Below are positions 11,815 to 23,059 of a stretch of 64,000 nucleotides of DNA, in pieces. Source of the DNA: Schistocerca nitens. Its lineage: Eukaryota > Arthropoda > Insecta > Orthoptera > Acrididae. How positions within the stretch are numbered: position 1 is the first letter of the stretch; every line of letters begins with the position of its first letter. The position numbers were made by a program, and so were the translations under genes. Under the pieces are notes generated by a model. That model worked only from the letters and a program-made list of their open reading frames with translations. It did not search any database and was not told the DNA's origin. Where the stretch lies: the NCBI RefSeq assembly GCF_023898315.1, contig NC_064616.1, positions 705,837,389 to 705,901,388 of the forward strand, in the 5' to 3' direction.

Positions 11815-12610
11815 GCCTGCTAAAGACCACATGAAATAACTTATGTATTCCTTCTTTTCTCCTTTCTTTCTGTCCAGTAATTTTTCGTTCTTTTCCTTTG
11901 TTTTACTCTTCTTTCTTCTCTCCATATTGTATCACACTTTTTTGTTTTCTCCTGGAAACCCTTGAAACATTTTACTTTTGCTTTGAACCTTTCTCTTTCT
12001 CCTATTTCTTCCTCCAATATTTACATTTCCCTCAGGTCTGCTTTAACTTCTTTTATCCACTTCATTGATGTTTTGGGGTTTCTGTCAAGGAAATTAAAAA
12101 TTCTTTTTGTCAATCCTTTTTCATCTAACACTTTTAGGCATCCATAGAATGCAGCTCTTCTCTTCCTCATAGTGTCCGATGTTCACTCAATTTTTTCATG
12201 AACTTCTTTATTTCTTCTTTATTTCCATTTCCTGTACTCATATTTTGGGCCCAAGACTTTCCTGATTATTTTCCTTTCCTTATTTTCTATTTCACCTCAT
12301 TGTTTGGCTATATTTAACGAAATGCGTTCTGATACATAAAGGTATTCTGGTTTAATGAGAGTATTGTAGTGTCAAAGTTTTGCATTTATGGAAACAGATT
12401 CCCTGTTACACAAGATTTTTGTTAGTTGAAAATCCGCCTCCAGTTTCCTCGCCCTTGCTAGGTTAGCTTCTTGGTCTGATGGATTACGTTGTATTACTTC
12501 ATCTAGATATTTAGATTTTGAAGCCTTTTTTATCCTACCATAATCAGTTTCCGTATATTTCGGCGACTCCTCCACATCTGTCGTGTACTCTGTTTTTTTC
12601 ATAAGATATA
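11815..12610 (-). mobile_element. RTE-type LINE, C-terminal 0.8 kb
   Basis: Leftward translation gives, in order, KTEYTTDVEESPKYTETD near 12590, SKSKYLDEVIQRN near 12510, a tail around NKERKIIRKVLGPKYEYR near 12260, then FYGCLKVLDEKGLTKRIF near 12120 and WIKEVKADLREM near 12040. This is the connection/thumb and C-terminus of an RTE-type LINE protein, the same class as at 6.2-9.4 kb but a separate copy. It is 5'-truncated just after the RT palm and contains stops. Confidence 0.8.
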
Positions 12611-12831
12611 TGTAGGCCTGCTTTTGAGGCTGTCTCTTGTAGGAGATTTATCTGCGTTGTTGCATCTACCTTGTTTTATTATTATGCTTTGCTTTCATGG
12701 CAACTTGAAGATGTTCCATGACGATTTCGATATTTTTTCCATCGAGTGCTCTTCTACAAGCGATATTAGATATCTGAAAGCGAAAAATTATTTAGGTTTT
12801 GCAATAACAAAACAGAGTAGACACCCACACT

Positions 12832-13504
12832 ATATACACTGAAACAGAACCTGGTATAGGCATTAGTATTCAAATACAGAGATATGTAAACAGGCAGAAT
12901 ATGGAGCTGCAGTCTGCAACGGCTATATAAGACAAGTGTCTGACGTAGATTAGATTAGATTAGATTAGATTAATACTAGTTCCATGGATCATGAATACGA
13001 TATTTCGTAATGATGTGGAACGAGTCGAATTTTCCAATACATGACATAATTAGGTTAATTTAATTGTTAGATAAGTTACTGCTGCTACAATGGTGGTTTA
13101 CCAAGATTTAAGTGAGTTTGAATGTGGTGTTATAGTCGGTGCACGAGCAATGGGATACAGTATCTGCGAGGTGGCGATGAAGTGGAGCTTTTCCTATATG
13201 ACTATTTCACAAGAGTACCATAAATATCAGGAATCTGGTAAAACATCAAATCTCTGACATTGCCGTGGCCGGAAAAAGATTCTGCAAGAACGGGACCAAC
13301 AATGACTGAAGTGAATCCTTAAACATTACAACCTTTCTGCAAACTGCTGCAGATTTCAATGTTGGGCTATGAACAAGTGTCAGTGTGCGAACCATTCAAT
13401 GCAACATCATCAATATGGGGTTTTGGAGCCAAAGGCCCACTCGTGTACCCTTAATGACTGCATGATACAAAGCTGTATGCCTTGCTTGAGCCCATCAACA
13501 TCGG
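12832..13504 (+). mobile_element. Tc1-like element, 5' half, carrying a LINE tail
   Basis: The left end TACACTGAAACAGAACCTGG resembles the ends of the Tc1-like element at 32662-33858. After the end come AACAGGCAGAATATGG and, at 13090, a start reading MVVYQDLSEFECGVIVGARA, parallel to MPGYQDLSESECGVKVGARE in the other copy. A helix-turn-helix region follows (MTISQEYHKYQESGKTSN). A stop and frame changes follow, and the element ends near 13504 before the catalytic domain. A LINE tail is inserted at about 12946-13066. Confidence 0.75.
12946..13066 (-). mobile_element. LINE 3' tail with (TTAGA)n, inserted in Tc1 copy
   Basis: About 120 bp start with a (TTAGA/ATTAG)n array followed by CCATGGATCATGAATACGA and CGTAATGATGTGGAACG. 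The same tail occurs at 47413-47490. Comparison with the uninterrupted Tc1-like copy at 33.7-33.8 kb (read in reverse) shows that these bases are extra between GTCTGACGTAG and TTAGATAAGTTACTGC. Read on the - strand it is a severely 5'-truncated LINE ending in a microsatellite tail. Confidence 0.7.
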
Positions 13505-13840
13505 CAATTGACATGACATGACGTGACTAGTAGTGTGAATAAGCACTGATGTGACGGTTCCATGGTGTGATAATGCTGTGACGTCATGGTGTTGTGACAG
13601 CCAGTATGATTTGACCTTAATGAGCCTGTCAAATAATTTGCCCCTGACGAAGCTCATTAAAGGCCAACTCACTCTGGATGTCACGTGAGGGTGTATTCAT
13701 AGTGTCGATCCCGTCATGTCACATCAGTTTGCTTAGCCCAGTTCCAAACGGCGAAAGTGATATTATGAGTGACCATCCATCATACAAAAAGTGAGGAACT
13801 GACAAAAATAAATATTATTGATGGGAAAAGTAAACTTCAG
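13505..13840. other. TGACATGACGTG-rich repeat segment
   Basis: Contains ATGACATGACGTGAC words and a GTGACAGCCAGTATGATTT motif that also appears (GTGACAGCCAGTGTGAATT) in the repeat pair at 11.5 and 28.1 kb. It is therefore probably a diverged member of the same non-autonomous family. No coding signal. Confidence 0.45.
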
Positions 13841-13844
13841 TACA

Positions 13845-15270
13845 TACACTCCTGGAAATGGAAAAAAGAACACATTGACACCGGTGTGTCAGACCCACCA
13901 TACTTGCTCCGGACACTGTGAGAGGGCTGTACAAGCAATTATCACACGCACGGCACAGCGGACACACCAGGAACCGCGGTGTTGGCCGTCGAATGGCGCT
14001 AGCTGCGCAGCATTTGTGCACCGCCGCCGTCAGTGTCAGCCAGTTTGCCGTGGCATACGGAGCTCCATCGCAGTCTTTAACACTGGTAGCATGCCGCAAC
14101 AGCGTGGACGTGAACCGTATGTGCAGTTGACGGACTTTGAGCGAGGGCGTATAGTGGGCATGCGGGAGGCCAGGTGGACGTACCGCCGAATTGCTCAACA
14201 CGTGGGGCGTGAGGTCTCCACAGTACATCGATGTTGTCGCCAGTGGTCGGCGGAAGGTGCACGTGCCCGTCGACCTGGGACCGGACCGCAGCGACGCACG
14301 GATGCACGCCAAGACCGTAGGATCCTACGCAGTGCCGTAGGGGACCGCACCGCCACTTCCCAGCAAATTAGGGACACTGTTGCTCCTGGGGTATCGGCGA
14401 GGACCATTCGCAACCGTCTCCATGAAGCTGGGCTATGGTCCCGCACACCGTTAGGCCGTCTTCCGATCACGCCCCAACATCGTGCAGCCCGCCTCCAGTG
14501 GTGTCGCGACAGGCGTGAATGGAGGGACGAACGGAGACGTGTCGTCTTCAGCAATGAGAGTCGCTTCTGCCTTGGTGCCAATGATGGTCGTATGCGTGTT
14601 TGGCGCCGTGCAGGTGAGCGCCACAATCAGGACTGCATACGACCGAGGCACACAGGGCCAACACCCGGCATCATGGTGTGGGGAGCGATCTCCTACACTG
14701 GCCGTACACCACTGGTGATCGTCGAGGGGACACTGAATAGTGCACGGTACATTCAAACCGTCATCGAACCCATCGTTCTACCATTCCTAGACCGGCAAGG
14801 GAACTTGCTGTTCCAACAGGACAATGCACGTCCGCATGTATCCCGTGCCACCCAACGTGCTCTAGAAGGTGTAAGTCAACTACCCTGGCCAGCAAGATCT
14901 CCGGATCTGTCCCCCATTGAGCATGTTTGGGACTGGATGAAGCGTCGTCTCACGCGGTCCGCACGTCCAGCACAAACGCTGGTCCAACTGAGGCGCCAGG
15001 TGGAAATGGCATGGCAAGCCGTTCGACAGGACTACATCCAGCATCTCTACGATCGTCTCCATGGGAGAATAGCAGCCTGCATTGCTGCGAAAGGTGGATA
15101 TACACTGTACTAGTGCCGACATTGTGCATGCTCTGTTGCCTGTGTCTATGTGCCTGTGGTTCTGTCAGTGTGATCATGTGATGTATCTGACCCCAGGAAT
15201 GTGTCAATAAAGTTTCCCCTTCCTGGGACAATGAATTCACGGTGTTCTTATTTCAATTTCCAGGAGTGTA
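13845..15270 (+). mobile_element. Tc1-like DNA transposon, structurally complete
   Basis: A 1.43 kb element with terminal inverted repeats of about 29 bp. The left end is TACACTCCTGGAAATGGAAA and the right end reads on the opposite strand TACACTCCTGGAAATTGAAA, continuing with only a few mismatches. The TA target dinucleotide is present at both ends. It carries one long transposase frame. GC content is clearly higher than in the AT-rich flanks. Intact ends and a single open frame make it one of the youngest elements in the window. Confidence 0.95.
14091..15113 (+). CDS. Tc1-like transposase, open but with altered catalytic triad
   Basis: An uninterrupted 340-codon frame. The ATG at 14091 is chosen because MPQQRGREPYVQLTDFERG opens a standard paired helix-turn-helix domain (residues about 10-110); the frame extends further upstream only through the terminal repeat. 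Normal length for the family (about 340). The DDE domain shows VVFSNESRF near residue 160, where the family has TDESRF: the first catalytic Asp is Asn. FQQDNARPH (second Asp) and SPDLSPIEHVW (Glu) are intact; by my count 32 residues separate the second Asp and the Glu. Loss of a metal ligand predicts no cleavage activity unless this is a sequencing error. DNA-binding residues look intact, so it could still bind ends. Confidence 0.92.
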   Translation: MPQQRGREPYVQLTDFERGRIVGMREARWTYRRIAQHVGREVSTVHRCCRQWSAEGARARRPGTGPQRRTDARQDRRILRSAVGDRTATSQQIRDTVAPGVSARTIRNRLHEAGLWSRTPLGRLPITPQHRAARLQWCRDRREWRDERRRVVFSNESRFCLGANDGRMRVWRRAGERHNQDCIRPRHTGPTPGIMVWGAISYTGRTPLVIVEGTLNSARYIQTVIEPIVLPFLDRQGNLLFQQDNARPHVSRATQRALEGVSQLPWPARSPDLSPIEHVWDWMKRRLTRSARPAQTLVQLRRQVEMAWQAVRQDYIQHLYDRLHGRIAACIAAKGGYTLY

Positions 15271-15589
15271 TGTTCTCGATCAGTTTTCTGTGGTAAAGTG
15301 CTGAGAAGTGAAACAACAATTCAAAACATCGATGTATATTTGCTACCGAAAATACATAGATACAAACGCATCACACAATACTTAAGATTGGTTTACACTA
15401 GCAAGTCGCTTGCAGAAATTATTGCTGCAAGTTATTACGATCCGCTTGCAGCTGTGTTTACACTACAACACAAGAATTAAGCAAGATTCTTCCGCAAGTT
15501 CTTTGGCAAGAAACTTGCGTCAACAAGTTGCATATACTGTTTACATATGCTTTCAGTACCACTACGAGTGTCTGCCGAAGTTTAAAATG

Positions 15590-16432
15590 ACAAGTAGGCG
15601 TGTGAGATATGCTGCAGCTCTTGTAATTGTAATGAAAAACGTGAAAAAGAAAAAGAGGAGTATTTGGGTAGAGAGTGGATAATGAGAAGATTGCAATATG
15701 GTGCCTATAATAACCTTTTGCAAGAACTGGGTATCGAGAGCATGGATACGTTTGAAAACTTTTGCAGAATGTCCTCAAATGATCTGGAGTGTTTGTTGAC
15801 ATTAATAGCGCCCGTCATATCAAAACGAGACACAAAGTTCCGTACTGCTATTTCAGCAAAGGAACGTTTGCTTGTCACTCTACGATTTATAGCTACAGGT
15901 GAGCTACAAATAAAATATGCCTTTTCGTTTATTTGTGTGAAACATAGAACGAAAACAAGTTTAAATTTTGAAATCTTTTCTTTGTAGGAGACTCATACAA
16001 GTCCCTGATGTACTTCTTTCGTATTCCGGTCAGCACGATTTCTCTGATCGTACCTGACGTATGTAGAGCCATTTTTGATGTATTGAAAAGGGAAAATTAT
16101 TTGAAGGTATGTGAAAACACAACAATTAAACTAAATTTTTATTGATATAAACTGCATTTTACAGAATGATATACTTATAAATTTTTTTCTGATGCTCATA
16201 AAATGGATAGTGACTAGCTAATTAAATAGAACATGTAATAATTACACCTGTTTCTAGACTCCTGAAACAACAAGCGAGTGGATGCAGGTGGCAAAGGGGT
16301 TTGAAGAGAACTGGAACTTGCCACACTGCATTGGGGCATTGGATGGGAAGCATATTGTGATGCAAGCTCCAAAAGACAGTGGAAGCTATTATTATAATTA
16401 TAAACATTGCCACAGTGTTGTATTATGGAAAT
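15590..16432 (+). pseudogene. Harbinger transposase (HARBI1-like), three exons, truncated
   Basis: PIF/Harbinger DDE transposase. Exon 1 begins near MTSRRVRYAAA (15590) and includes YNNLLQELGIESMDTFENF and ISAKERLLVTLRFIATG, ending at 15898. Exon 2 is 15988-16106 (SYKSLMYFFRIPVSTISLIV). Exon 3 starts at 16258 (TTSEWMQVAKGFEENWNLP) with CIGALDGKHIV, whose Asp is the first catalytic residue. All junctions are GT-AG. Relative to copy B one base is missing in exon 1 (GGGTAGAGAG against GGGTTAGAGAG near 15668), shifting the frame. The C-terminal half with the remaining acidic residues is absent; a MITE begins at about 16434. Confidence 0.85.
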
Positions 16433-16433
16433 A

Positions 16434-17024
16434 CGGAAGCGTCCGATCCCGCCCGTCTGCTTTGACCCATGACGTCACAAATATGGCGGAAACATAAGAA
16501 ACACACACCTTTCCACAAGAAGCCTAATGACACTAACGGGACAAGCGCGGGAAATGGGGTGTTTTGGGTGGGGGCAAACTAAATATAAACAAATTTAGAC
16601 GCCTTGCGTAGCTACAACGTGTAAGTGAAGACAGCCATGCATGAATACCCACCCACCTCCCCAGGGGTCGTAACCCCTGCAACCCATAGAAGATAAAGAT
16701 GCTTCAGTAGCTGATTAGTGTTTTTTGTCTTTAAAAAAAAAAATCTCACGGGATAGAACGAACAGATCAGAAAGATAAATATAATAAACTAAAACAGAAA
16801 TTGGAGGAAACAGATAATTAAAATAAGTAATAAGTGTTTTTAAATTTTAAAAAAAATCTCACGAGAGAGAACGAACAGATCAGAAAAGTAAATAAAATAA
16901 GATAAAACAGAACTTGAGACAGCCACACTCGAACCAAACTCCGCGCCGTCATGACGTCACACACGACAACACCCTTACATCACGGGTCAAAGCCGACGTG
17001 TGGGATCGGACGCTTCTGTCGACC
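16434..17024. mobile_element. Non-autonomous TIR element (MITE) inside Harbinger transposase
   Basis: About 590 bp bounded by inverted repeats of about 30 bp: GGAAGCGTCCGATCCCGCC at the left, and AGAAGCGTCCGATCCCACA read inward from the right end. The interior holds two tandem units of about 80-115 bp (16735-16920) with the shared words AATCTCACG, AACGAACAGATCAGAAA and TAAAACAGAA. No ORF. It is related by its ends to the element at 24261-25066. Superfamily not assigned. Confidence 0.75.
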
Positions 17025-17256
17025 CTTAAAGAATATGAACCTACCCAAATCATTTCCACAAATATTGAGGCAATAGACAGTGGTGTAAAAACAAGGTTCT
17101 CAAACATCTCAAGGGGGATAAATAAAACATGAGAGTACACTATCACAGTATTTAGCAGTTAATTCTTTAACATAATACAGATAGGTGGTAAAAGTCATAA
17201 AATTGAAATCTCACAATGAAGAGCAGCCAACCCCACTTTTACTTCCCAACAAGGAG

Positions 17257-17655
17257 CTACAGTAAGCAAACAAGGAATCCCAGCTTAACTTCACAGCTAC
17301 TTACCTTTGTTGATAGCGAAGATATTCTGTTAGAGGTTGTGGCAACACTACTCTCTAGAAATTTCATTGCTGAAAAATACGGCCACCGAGAATCCGGAAC
17401 TATGCCAGGAGAGCCGCTTTTTATTTTCTGCAGTTTCCTAACTTCTTGAGAAAATTGGGTCTTTAAGTTATGCCACTTTCTTTGTACCTCTTTCACTGAC
17501 GTGTCGAATATTGACGAGATTTCATTCAATGCACACATCTTCTTCATTCTATCCTTAAAGTCCCGGTTCTGTACGTCCCAAATTTCTGGGTAGCTCTCCA
17601 AGGCTTCAATAAAATTTTCTGTGTCCTGCTTCGTCCATTCTCGTTTCTCCTCCAT
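17257..17655 (-). CDS. MADF-domain protein of the Harbinger element
   Basis: An open frame of 132 codons starting MEEKREWTKQDTENFIEALE. Residues about 5-95 form a MADF/Myb-SANT-like DNA-binding domain: W-x-K-x-D..FI..L..YPEIWD, then the DRMKKMCALNEIS and VQRKWHNLKTQF segments. PIF/Harbinger elements typically pair a DDE transposase with such a protein, needed for nuclear import and end binding. Convergent with the transposase at 15.6-16.4 kb. The C-terminus after about residue 100 may be a read-through or a lost splice. Copy B has a truncated homologue at 27439-27621. Confidence 0.75.
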   Translation of the reverse strand: MEEKREWTKQDTENFIEALESYPEIWDVQNRDFKDRMKKMCALNEISSIFDTSVKEVQRKWHNLKTQFSQEVRKLQKIKSGSPGIVPDSRWPYFSAMKFLESSVATTSNRISSLSTKVSSCEVKLGFLVCLL

Positions 17656-18419
17656 TTCTGAAATTTGTTGGCATATAATACGTGAGATAGCTGCATAAAA
17701 TTAAGTCACCACATTAAGTAAACTGTTAAATATGAGTGTTATGCAGACGACATACTTACTATAACTTGCGCTTCCTACTTGCAGGAAATAGAAATAAATC
17801 CTAAAAGCTGCAAGTCACTTGCAGATTAAGAGGTGGCAAAAAATAACGTAACTGATAGAAATAACCGGTTACTGAAAAGTAACGGTTACTGCGATAACCG
17901 TTCCTCTGATACAGGCAGTTATTTCAATAACTGTTCAATGGTAACAGTGCCTCGCGCCATCTGTTGATCGAAGATCGTACTACGCTTTCCCATCAACTCA
18001 TCGGAGATCTGGTTAGGAACTAAGGAGAGGGTAGACCATTTGGAAGGCGTTCTATAGGCCATGGGAATAACTGTGAGACTGCGCGCCATCTGTTGATAAC
18101 AACTGTGTACTATATCGTGCGCCTTCGTTACTTTTAGCACAAACAATTAAATAAAGTTAATGTCCGAGCGGTGGCTGATAGGAGCTGCAGTACAGGCATT
18201 AACAGGTACGGTCGTTCCCTTAAACTACCGCCTCATATGTCAATTTAGCTTGGACGGGCTGTATAAAGAGAGGTACCATAAGGAATTCGAGCGACTATGG
18301 AAATAACTGTCAGAGATCTGTATTTTCCTCTGCATCTAGAGGGTTGGATCCCCTCCTTCGAAAGCGTCAGATTGCAAAGCCTGAGCTACTCTCAGGGTGG
18401 AATCTCCGTCTTCGAAGAT

Positions 18420-18640
18420 AGTGTTTGTCTGTCTGTCTGTCTGCCCGCCTGCTGCTTGCTGCTATCGCTGTTCTTTCGTCCGTCCGCCTGCGTGCTCGCT
18501 GTCCATCGCCGTCGTCGTAGCCACTGCCGCCGCCGTCGCCGCCTGCTGTTCGTCCGTCTGTTCGCCGCCGACCATCGCCGCCGCCGCCGCCGCCGCCGCC
18601 GCCTGCTGCACGTCCGTCTGTCCGTCGCCGTTCGTCTGCA
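18420..18640 (+). promoter_or_regulatory. 5' leader of the Jockey LINE with GCC-triplet tract
   Basis: GC-rich leader with CTGTCTGTCTG words and a (CCG)n run at about 18565-18605, ending at the ORF1 start codon. Jockey elements use internal promoters in this region; no specific promoter motif was identified here. Confidence 0.45.
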
Positions 18641-20197
18641 ATGAGTACTCCCACCTCCACCGTCATCTACACCTCCCCCTCCCTCTCTCCCACAGTCACT
18701 TCCTGGAGTGCCGCCCCTGGCCTCCCTCCTTTCACCTCCCCTTCCCTTCCCCCACTTACCCATCCCCCTATCTCCTCCCCTGCTGCATACCCACACCTCT
18801 ACACCCTTCTTCCAGCCTCTACACCCTCAACAGCTCCCACTACTACCCCCGCCCTCACGTACGCCTCTGTTGCCGCCTCTGCTGCCGCCCCTCATGTGGT
18901 TGGCTTCCCCTCTCTCACCGACCCCGTCGCTTCGTCTTCTGCATCTCCTGCACGCATCACGTCGCGCCGAGCCACCATCGCCACCACTGAACCAGCTGCT
19001 TCTCCCGGTGCCTCCACTACGCCACAGGGATCTGCCACCCGCCACCTCCCTCTCCTCCCCGTCCCTCTCCCCTCCTCCCTGCCTCCAGTCTCCAAAAAAC
19101 CCCAAAAGCGCGTCCTTACCGACTCTGCTCCCACCACTTCCCACAAAAAATCAACACCACCTCCCCCTCCCCCTGCCGTCAACATGGACACCACCCCTAC
19201 TCCTGCCACACATCCCTTGGCCCCCACCCTCCACATCTTTTTCCTGTCAACTCCCGATCCTAAGTTCCTCAATGCTCGTACCCTCACCAAGGAAATACGA
19301 AAGTAGTTACCTGGTGCTCCCATCTCCCAACTTATTCCCCGCAGGGACTCAGTCCTTATCAAGTCCCCGTCCCCATCCTTTCACACAGACCTCCTTCGAA
19401 AACTCCCACGAGTTCTGTTTGGCCCCCACGCCTCTCTGACACCCTTCCTTTCCGCTTCCACTCCTCGTCAGCCCCAGCCTCCCCGTCGCCCCCCCCCCAC
19501 CTACACCGCTGTGATCACCAAGCTCAGCCCGGTGATCACAGAGGATGAAGTGTTGGTAGAACTGAACTCCCACCCGGACTTGGAAATCCGCTCTGCCCGC
19601 CGTATCCACAATGCCTCTGGTCCCACCTACCTCATGTGGGTATTCTCTGAGTCCGCCCCATCCATAGACCATCTCCTCACCCAGGGTGCCCTGATATACC
19701 ACCGTCGCCACCCTGTTGAATCCTCCAAATCCCCTCCCCAATCCTACCATTGCCAGCGGTGCCTGATGTACAATGACCACCTGACTCCCAACTGCAAAAA
19801 CCCCCCCACCTGTCCCCATTGCAAGGCCTCCCACTTTCTTAAGAACTGCCCCAACCTCGATGCTCCTCCTTCTTGTAATACCTGCAATGGCCCCCAACCC
19901 ACATACTCCCACAAGTGTAAAGCTAAATCCCCTCCAGCCACCCCTGAACTTACAGTCCCAGTTCGTCCCGTCGATCCCCCTGTCCATCCCAACAATTCCC
20001 TCCGTCCACCCCTCACAGCCGAGGATGTCATCCGGTTCATTACCGTTGTACTAGAAAACATTCACCCTTTTCAGCGCCCCCACACCTTCCAACAAATATC
20101 CCTTGCTGCTCGCTCTGTTTTCCACCTGAACACCTTCGCCACTTACTCCCACAACCAAGCCCACTTCACCTTCACCCGCCTCGACACCCTAGTTTAA
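18641..20197 (+). pseudogene. Jockey LINE ORF1 (gag-like, CCHC knuckles), one stop
   Basis: RNA-binding nucleocapsid-like protein of the LINE. Continuous frame from ATG 18641 to the stop at 20195-20197 (519 codons), broken only by TAG at 19304-19306. The N-terminal 200 residues are Pro/Ser/Thr-rich. The middle (about 19500-19700) looks like the RRM-like part of such ORF1 proteins. Three zinc knuckles follow at about 19745-19920: CQRCLMYNDHLTPNC, CPHCKASHFLKNC and CNTCNGPQPTYSHKC. Forty bases separate it from ORF2. Confidence 0.85.
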
Positions 20198-20236
20198 GTC
20201 TCTTCCCTTCCCTCTCTTCCCCCCCTCCTTCCCGTC

Positions 20237-23059
20237 ATGGCGCGGCACGAGTCTCGCATCCTCTTCCAGAACATTCGCTCCTTCCGCTCCAACAAATACC
20301 TCCTCATGCACACCCTCTCCCGCCACCGGGTCGACACCTTCCTCTTGAACGAAACCTTTCTCCAGCCTCACCATTCTATCCGCACCTCCCCCTATATCCT
20401 CCACCGCACTGACGCTCCTGGTCCTCATGCGCAGGGTGGAGTCGCGATTGGCCACCTCAAGCATATCCCCGTCCGGCCACAACCTCTCCTCAATGACCCC
20501 ACTGAACACCTTATCCTTAGCGTCTTCTTCCCCTCCCTCACCATTACCTGTGCCACCATCTATGTCCACTCCACTGCTCCTCTTCCTTATGACTTCGTCT
20601 CACACATTGACCACACCTTCTCCACCTATGTGATTGCCGCCGACCTCAACATCCATAGCCGCACTCCTGCTGCCCTTCGACAGTGGCATCAGTTCCTCTC
20701 CACAATACAAGGTGACCTTGTCCCCCTTCCCCAGCACACCCGACCCGAAAGTAACACCACCCCCGATGTTGTCATTGCCTCCGCCAACCTCCTTGGGCGT
20801 ATCACTGTCGCCGTCCTTGACCCCACAGGTAGCGATCATCTCCCTGTCCTTCTCACCACAACGTCTGCTCACCGCCCCCCTCCGGCTCCGCACCCTGCAC
20901 CCCCTCCCAAGGTCGTCCATGACTATCGCCGTGCCAAGTGGGATGCCTACTGGGATTCCTTCTCCACCCAGGTCGAAAGCCACCCTCTTACCTATCGCCA
21001 TCCTGACGACATCATCCACGCCTCGTCCTTCCTTCAGCAGGTAATTACTGACGCCGTGGAGGCCCATGTTCCTACTAAAATCATCCAACCGCACCGTCCC
21101 ACTCTCCCTCCACGGGCTGTCCTCCTCCTCCGTGAATCCCGCCGCCTCTATCGCTCCTTCCTGCGCACTCGTGACAGGGATACACTCCAACGCCACCGGC
21201 AAATACAGCGACACGTACGGAACCTTATTACAGCAACGAAACGCCGAGACTGGCGCCAGACCTGCACACGACTCAACGCCACCCTCCCTATCAACTCCTC
21301 CAAGTACTGGTCCACCTTCCATCGTCTTACTGGTTCCCTTTCTGCTCCCCACTACCCCCTTCTCCATAACGATCGCCCCATTCCTGACAACCTCAGTAAG
21401 GCCAACCACTTCGCTTCCCACCTTTCCGAGGTCTTCTCCGTCCCCGATGATCCCCACTTTGATTATTCTCTTTTCCCCACGGTCATGGAACGTGCCGATA
21501 CCTCGGTCACTCCACTTGCTCCTAGTCTCCAGTACTTGGGGCAGTTGCCCCCCTCTGACGTCAACACTCCCATCACAGCACAAGACATTAAACTTATCCT
21601 CCGGTCCAAACGCAACACGGCCCCTGGTCACGACTGTGTCACCTACCGTCACCTTCGCGAAAGCCCCTATTCCTTCCTGACTGTCCTCGCCCATCTCTAT
21701 AATGTCGTCCTCTCTACTGGCTTCTACCCTGACCTGTGGAAGACCTCCCGTGTCCTCTTATTCCTCAAACCCAACAAACCCCCTTCTGCCGCCTCTTCCT
21801 ATCGTCCCATCTGCCTCACCTCCATCTTCAGTATGGTCTTTGAATCCATCCTCTCCCACCGTATCCATCAGCACCTTGCTCAACACCACCTCCTCCCCCT
21901 TACCCAGTGTGGCTTCTGACCCTCCTTCTCTGCTGACGACCAACTCCTCAACCTTGTTCACCTTCAGTCCCTCCAGCTCAACTCCCGTCACTCCGCCATT
22001 TTTGTTTCCCTTGACCTCCAAAATGCCTATGACCGTGTATGGCATCCCGGTCTCCTCTTTAAACTCCAAACCTATGCCCTGCCTATCAATTTTGTCCGTC
22101 TGGTCGCTTCCTTCCTCTCGCACCGTCCTTCCTATGTCACCCTCCACAACACCAACTCCCGTATCTTTTATCCCACGGCTGGCGTCCCCCAGGGTTCTGT
22201 CCTCTCCCCTCTCCTTTATCTCTTGTATACAGCTGATATGCCCAAGCCACCCCCACCAGTCCACCTTCTCCAGTATGCTGATGACACCGCCTTCCTGGCT
22301 CTCTATCCTACCCTTCAACGGTCTCAACGTACCCTCCAAACCCACCTTAACCAGTTCACCACTTGGTGTAACCAGTGGTTCCTCCGTCTCAACCCCTCCA
22401 AAACCCAGGCAATCATCATAGGCCGCACCACTCACTCCTTTCGCCTCCATGATTTCTACCTCACCCTTTATGGTCGTCCTATCCAACTCACCCCCACCCT
22501 GAAATACCTTGGCCTCACCCTTGACCGACACCTCACCTGGACCCCTCATCTCCTGACCATCCAGCAGAAAGCCCATTCCCGCCTCCACCTTCTGAAACTC
22601 CTGTCTGGCCGGACATGGGGATTGCATCCTTCTACCATCCTCCACACCTACAAATCCCTCATCCATCCTATCCTCTGTTATGCCAGCGTTGCCTGGATCT
22701 CCGCCCCCACCCGCTTTTACACTGCCCTCCAAATCCTTGAACGCCATGCACTCTGCCTTGCCTTCCGTATCCGCCTTCCTTCCCCCACACGGCTCCTGTA
22801 TGAACTGATCCCCTTCCCCCACCTCCTCCTGTTCCTCCAACATCTCCGCATCCTTTACATTGTTCGCAGGCTTGATCCCCCCCACCCTCTGGTTTCCTCC
22901 TTCCTCTCCACCCCCCACCCGTTGCCGCGCCTCTATCGCTGTATCCCTCCCTCTCTCCACCTCCACACCCTCCATCTCCTTCATCAGGGCAATTTCCAAC
23001 GCCTCCCCCTCCCGGATGACGAACTTCGCCATGACATCTACCCTTCCTTCCGACTATAA
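20237..23059 (+). pseudogene. Jockey LINE ORF2 (endonuclease-reverse transcriptase), one stop
   Basis: Frame of 940 codons interrupted once, by TGA at 21917-21919 in LTQCGF-stop-PSFSADDQL, where the family has Arg (a CGA to TGA change would explain it). The AP-like endonuclease occupies residues about 1-220 (NIRSF, LLNETFL, IAADLNIHSRT, TGSDHLPVL). The reverse transcriptase covers about 430-760: SYRPICLTS, SLDLQNAYDRVWH, GVPQGSVLSPLLYLLYTADMP and the catalytic YADDTAF (22274). A thumb and C-terminal region follow. It would nick the target and prime reverse transcription. Apart from the stop it appears complete. Confidence 0.92.

Noticed and set aside
14195-14756. Arg-rich antisense frames in the Tc1-like element
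   Set aside because: Overlap the DDE transposase frame and have no independent motif.
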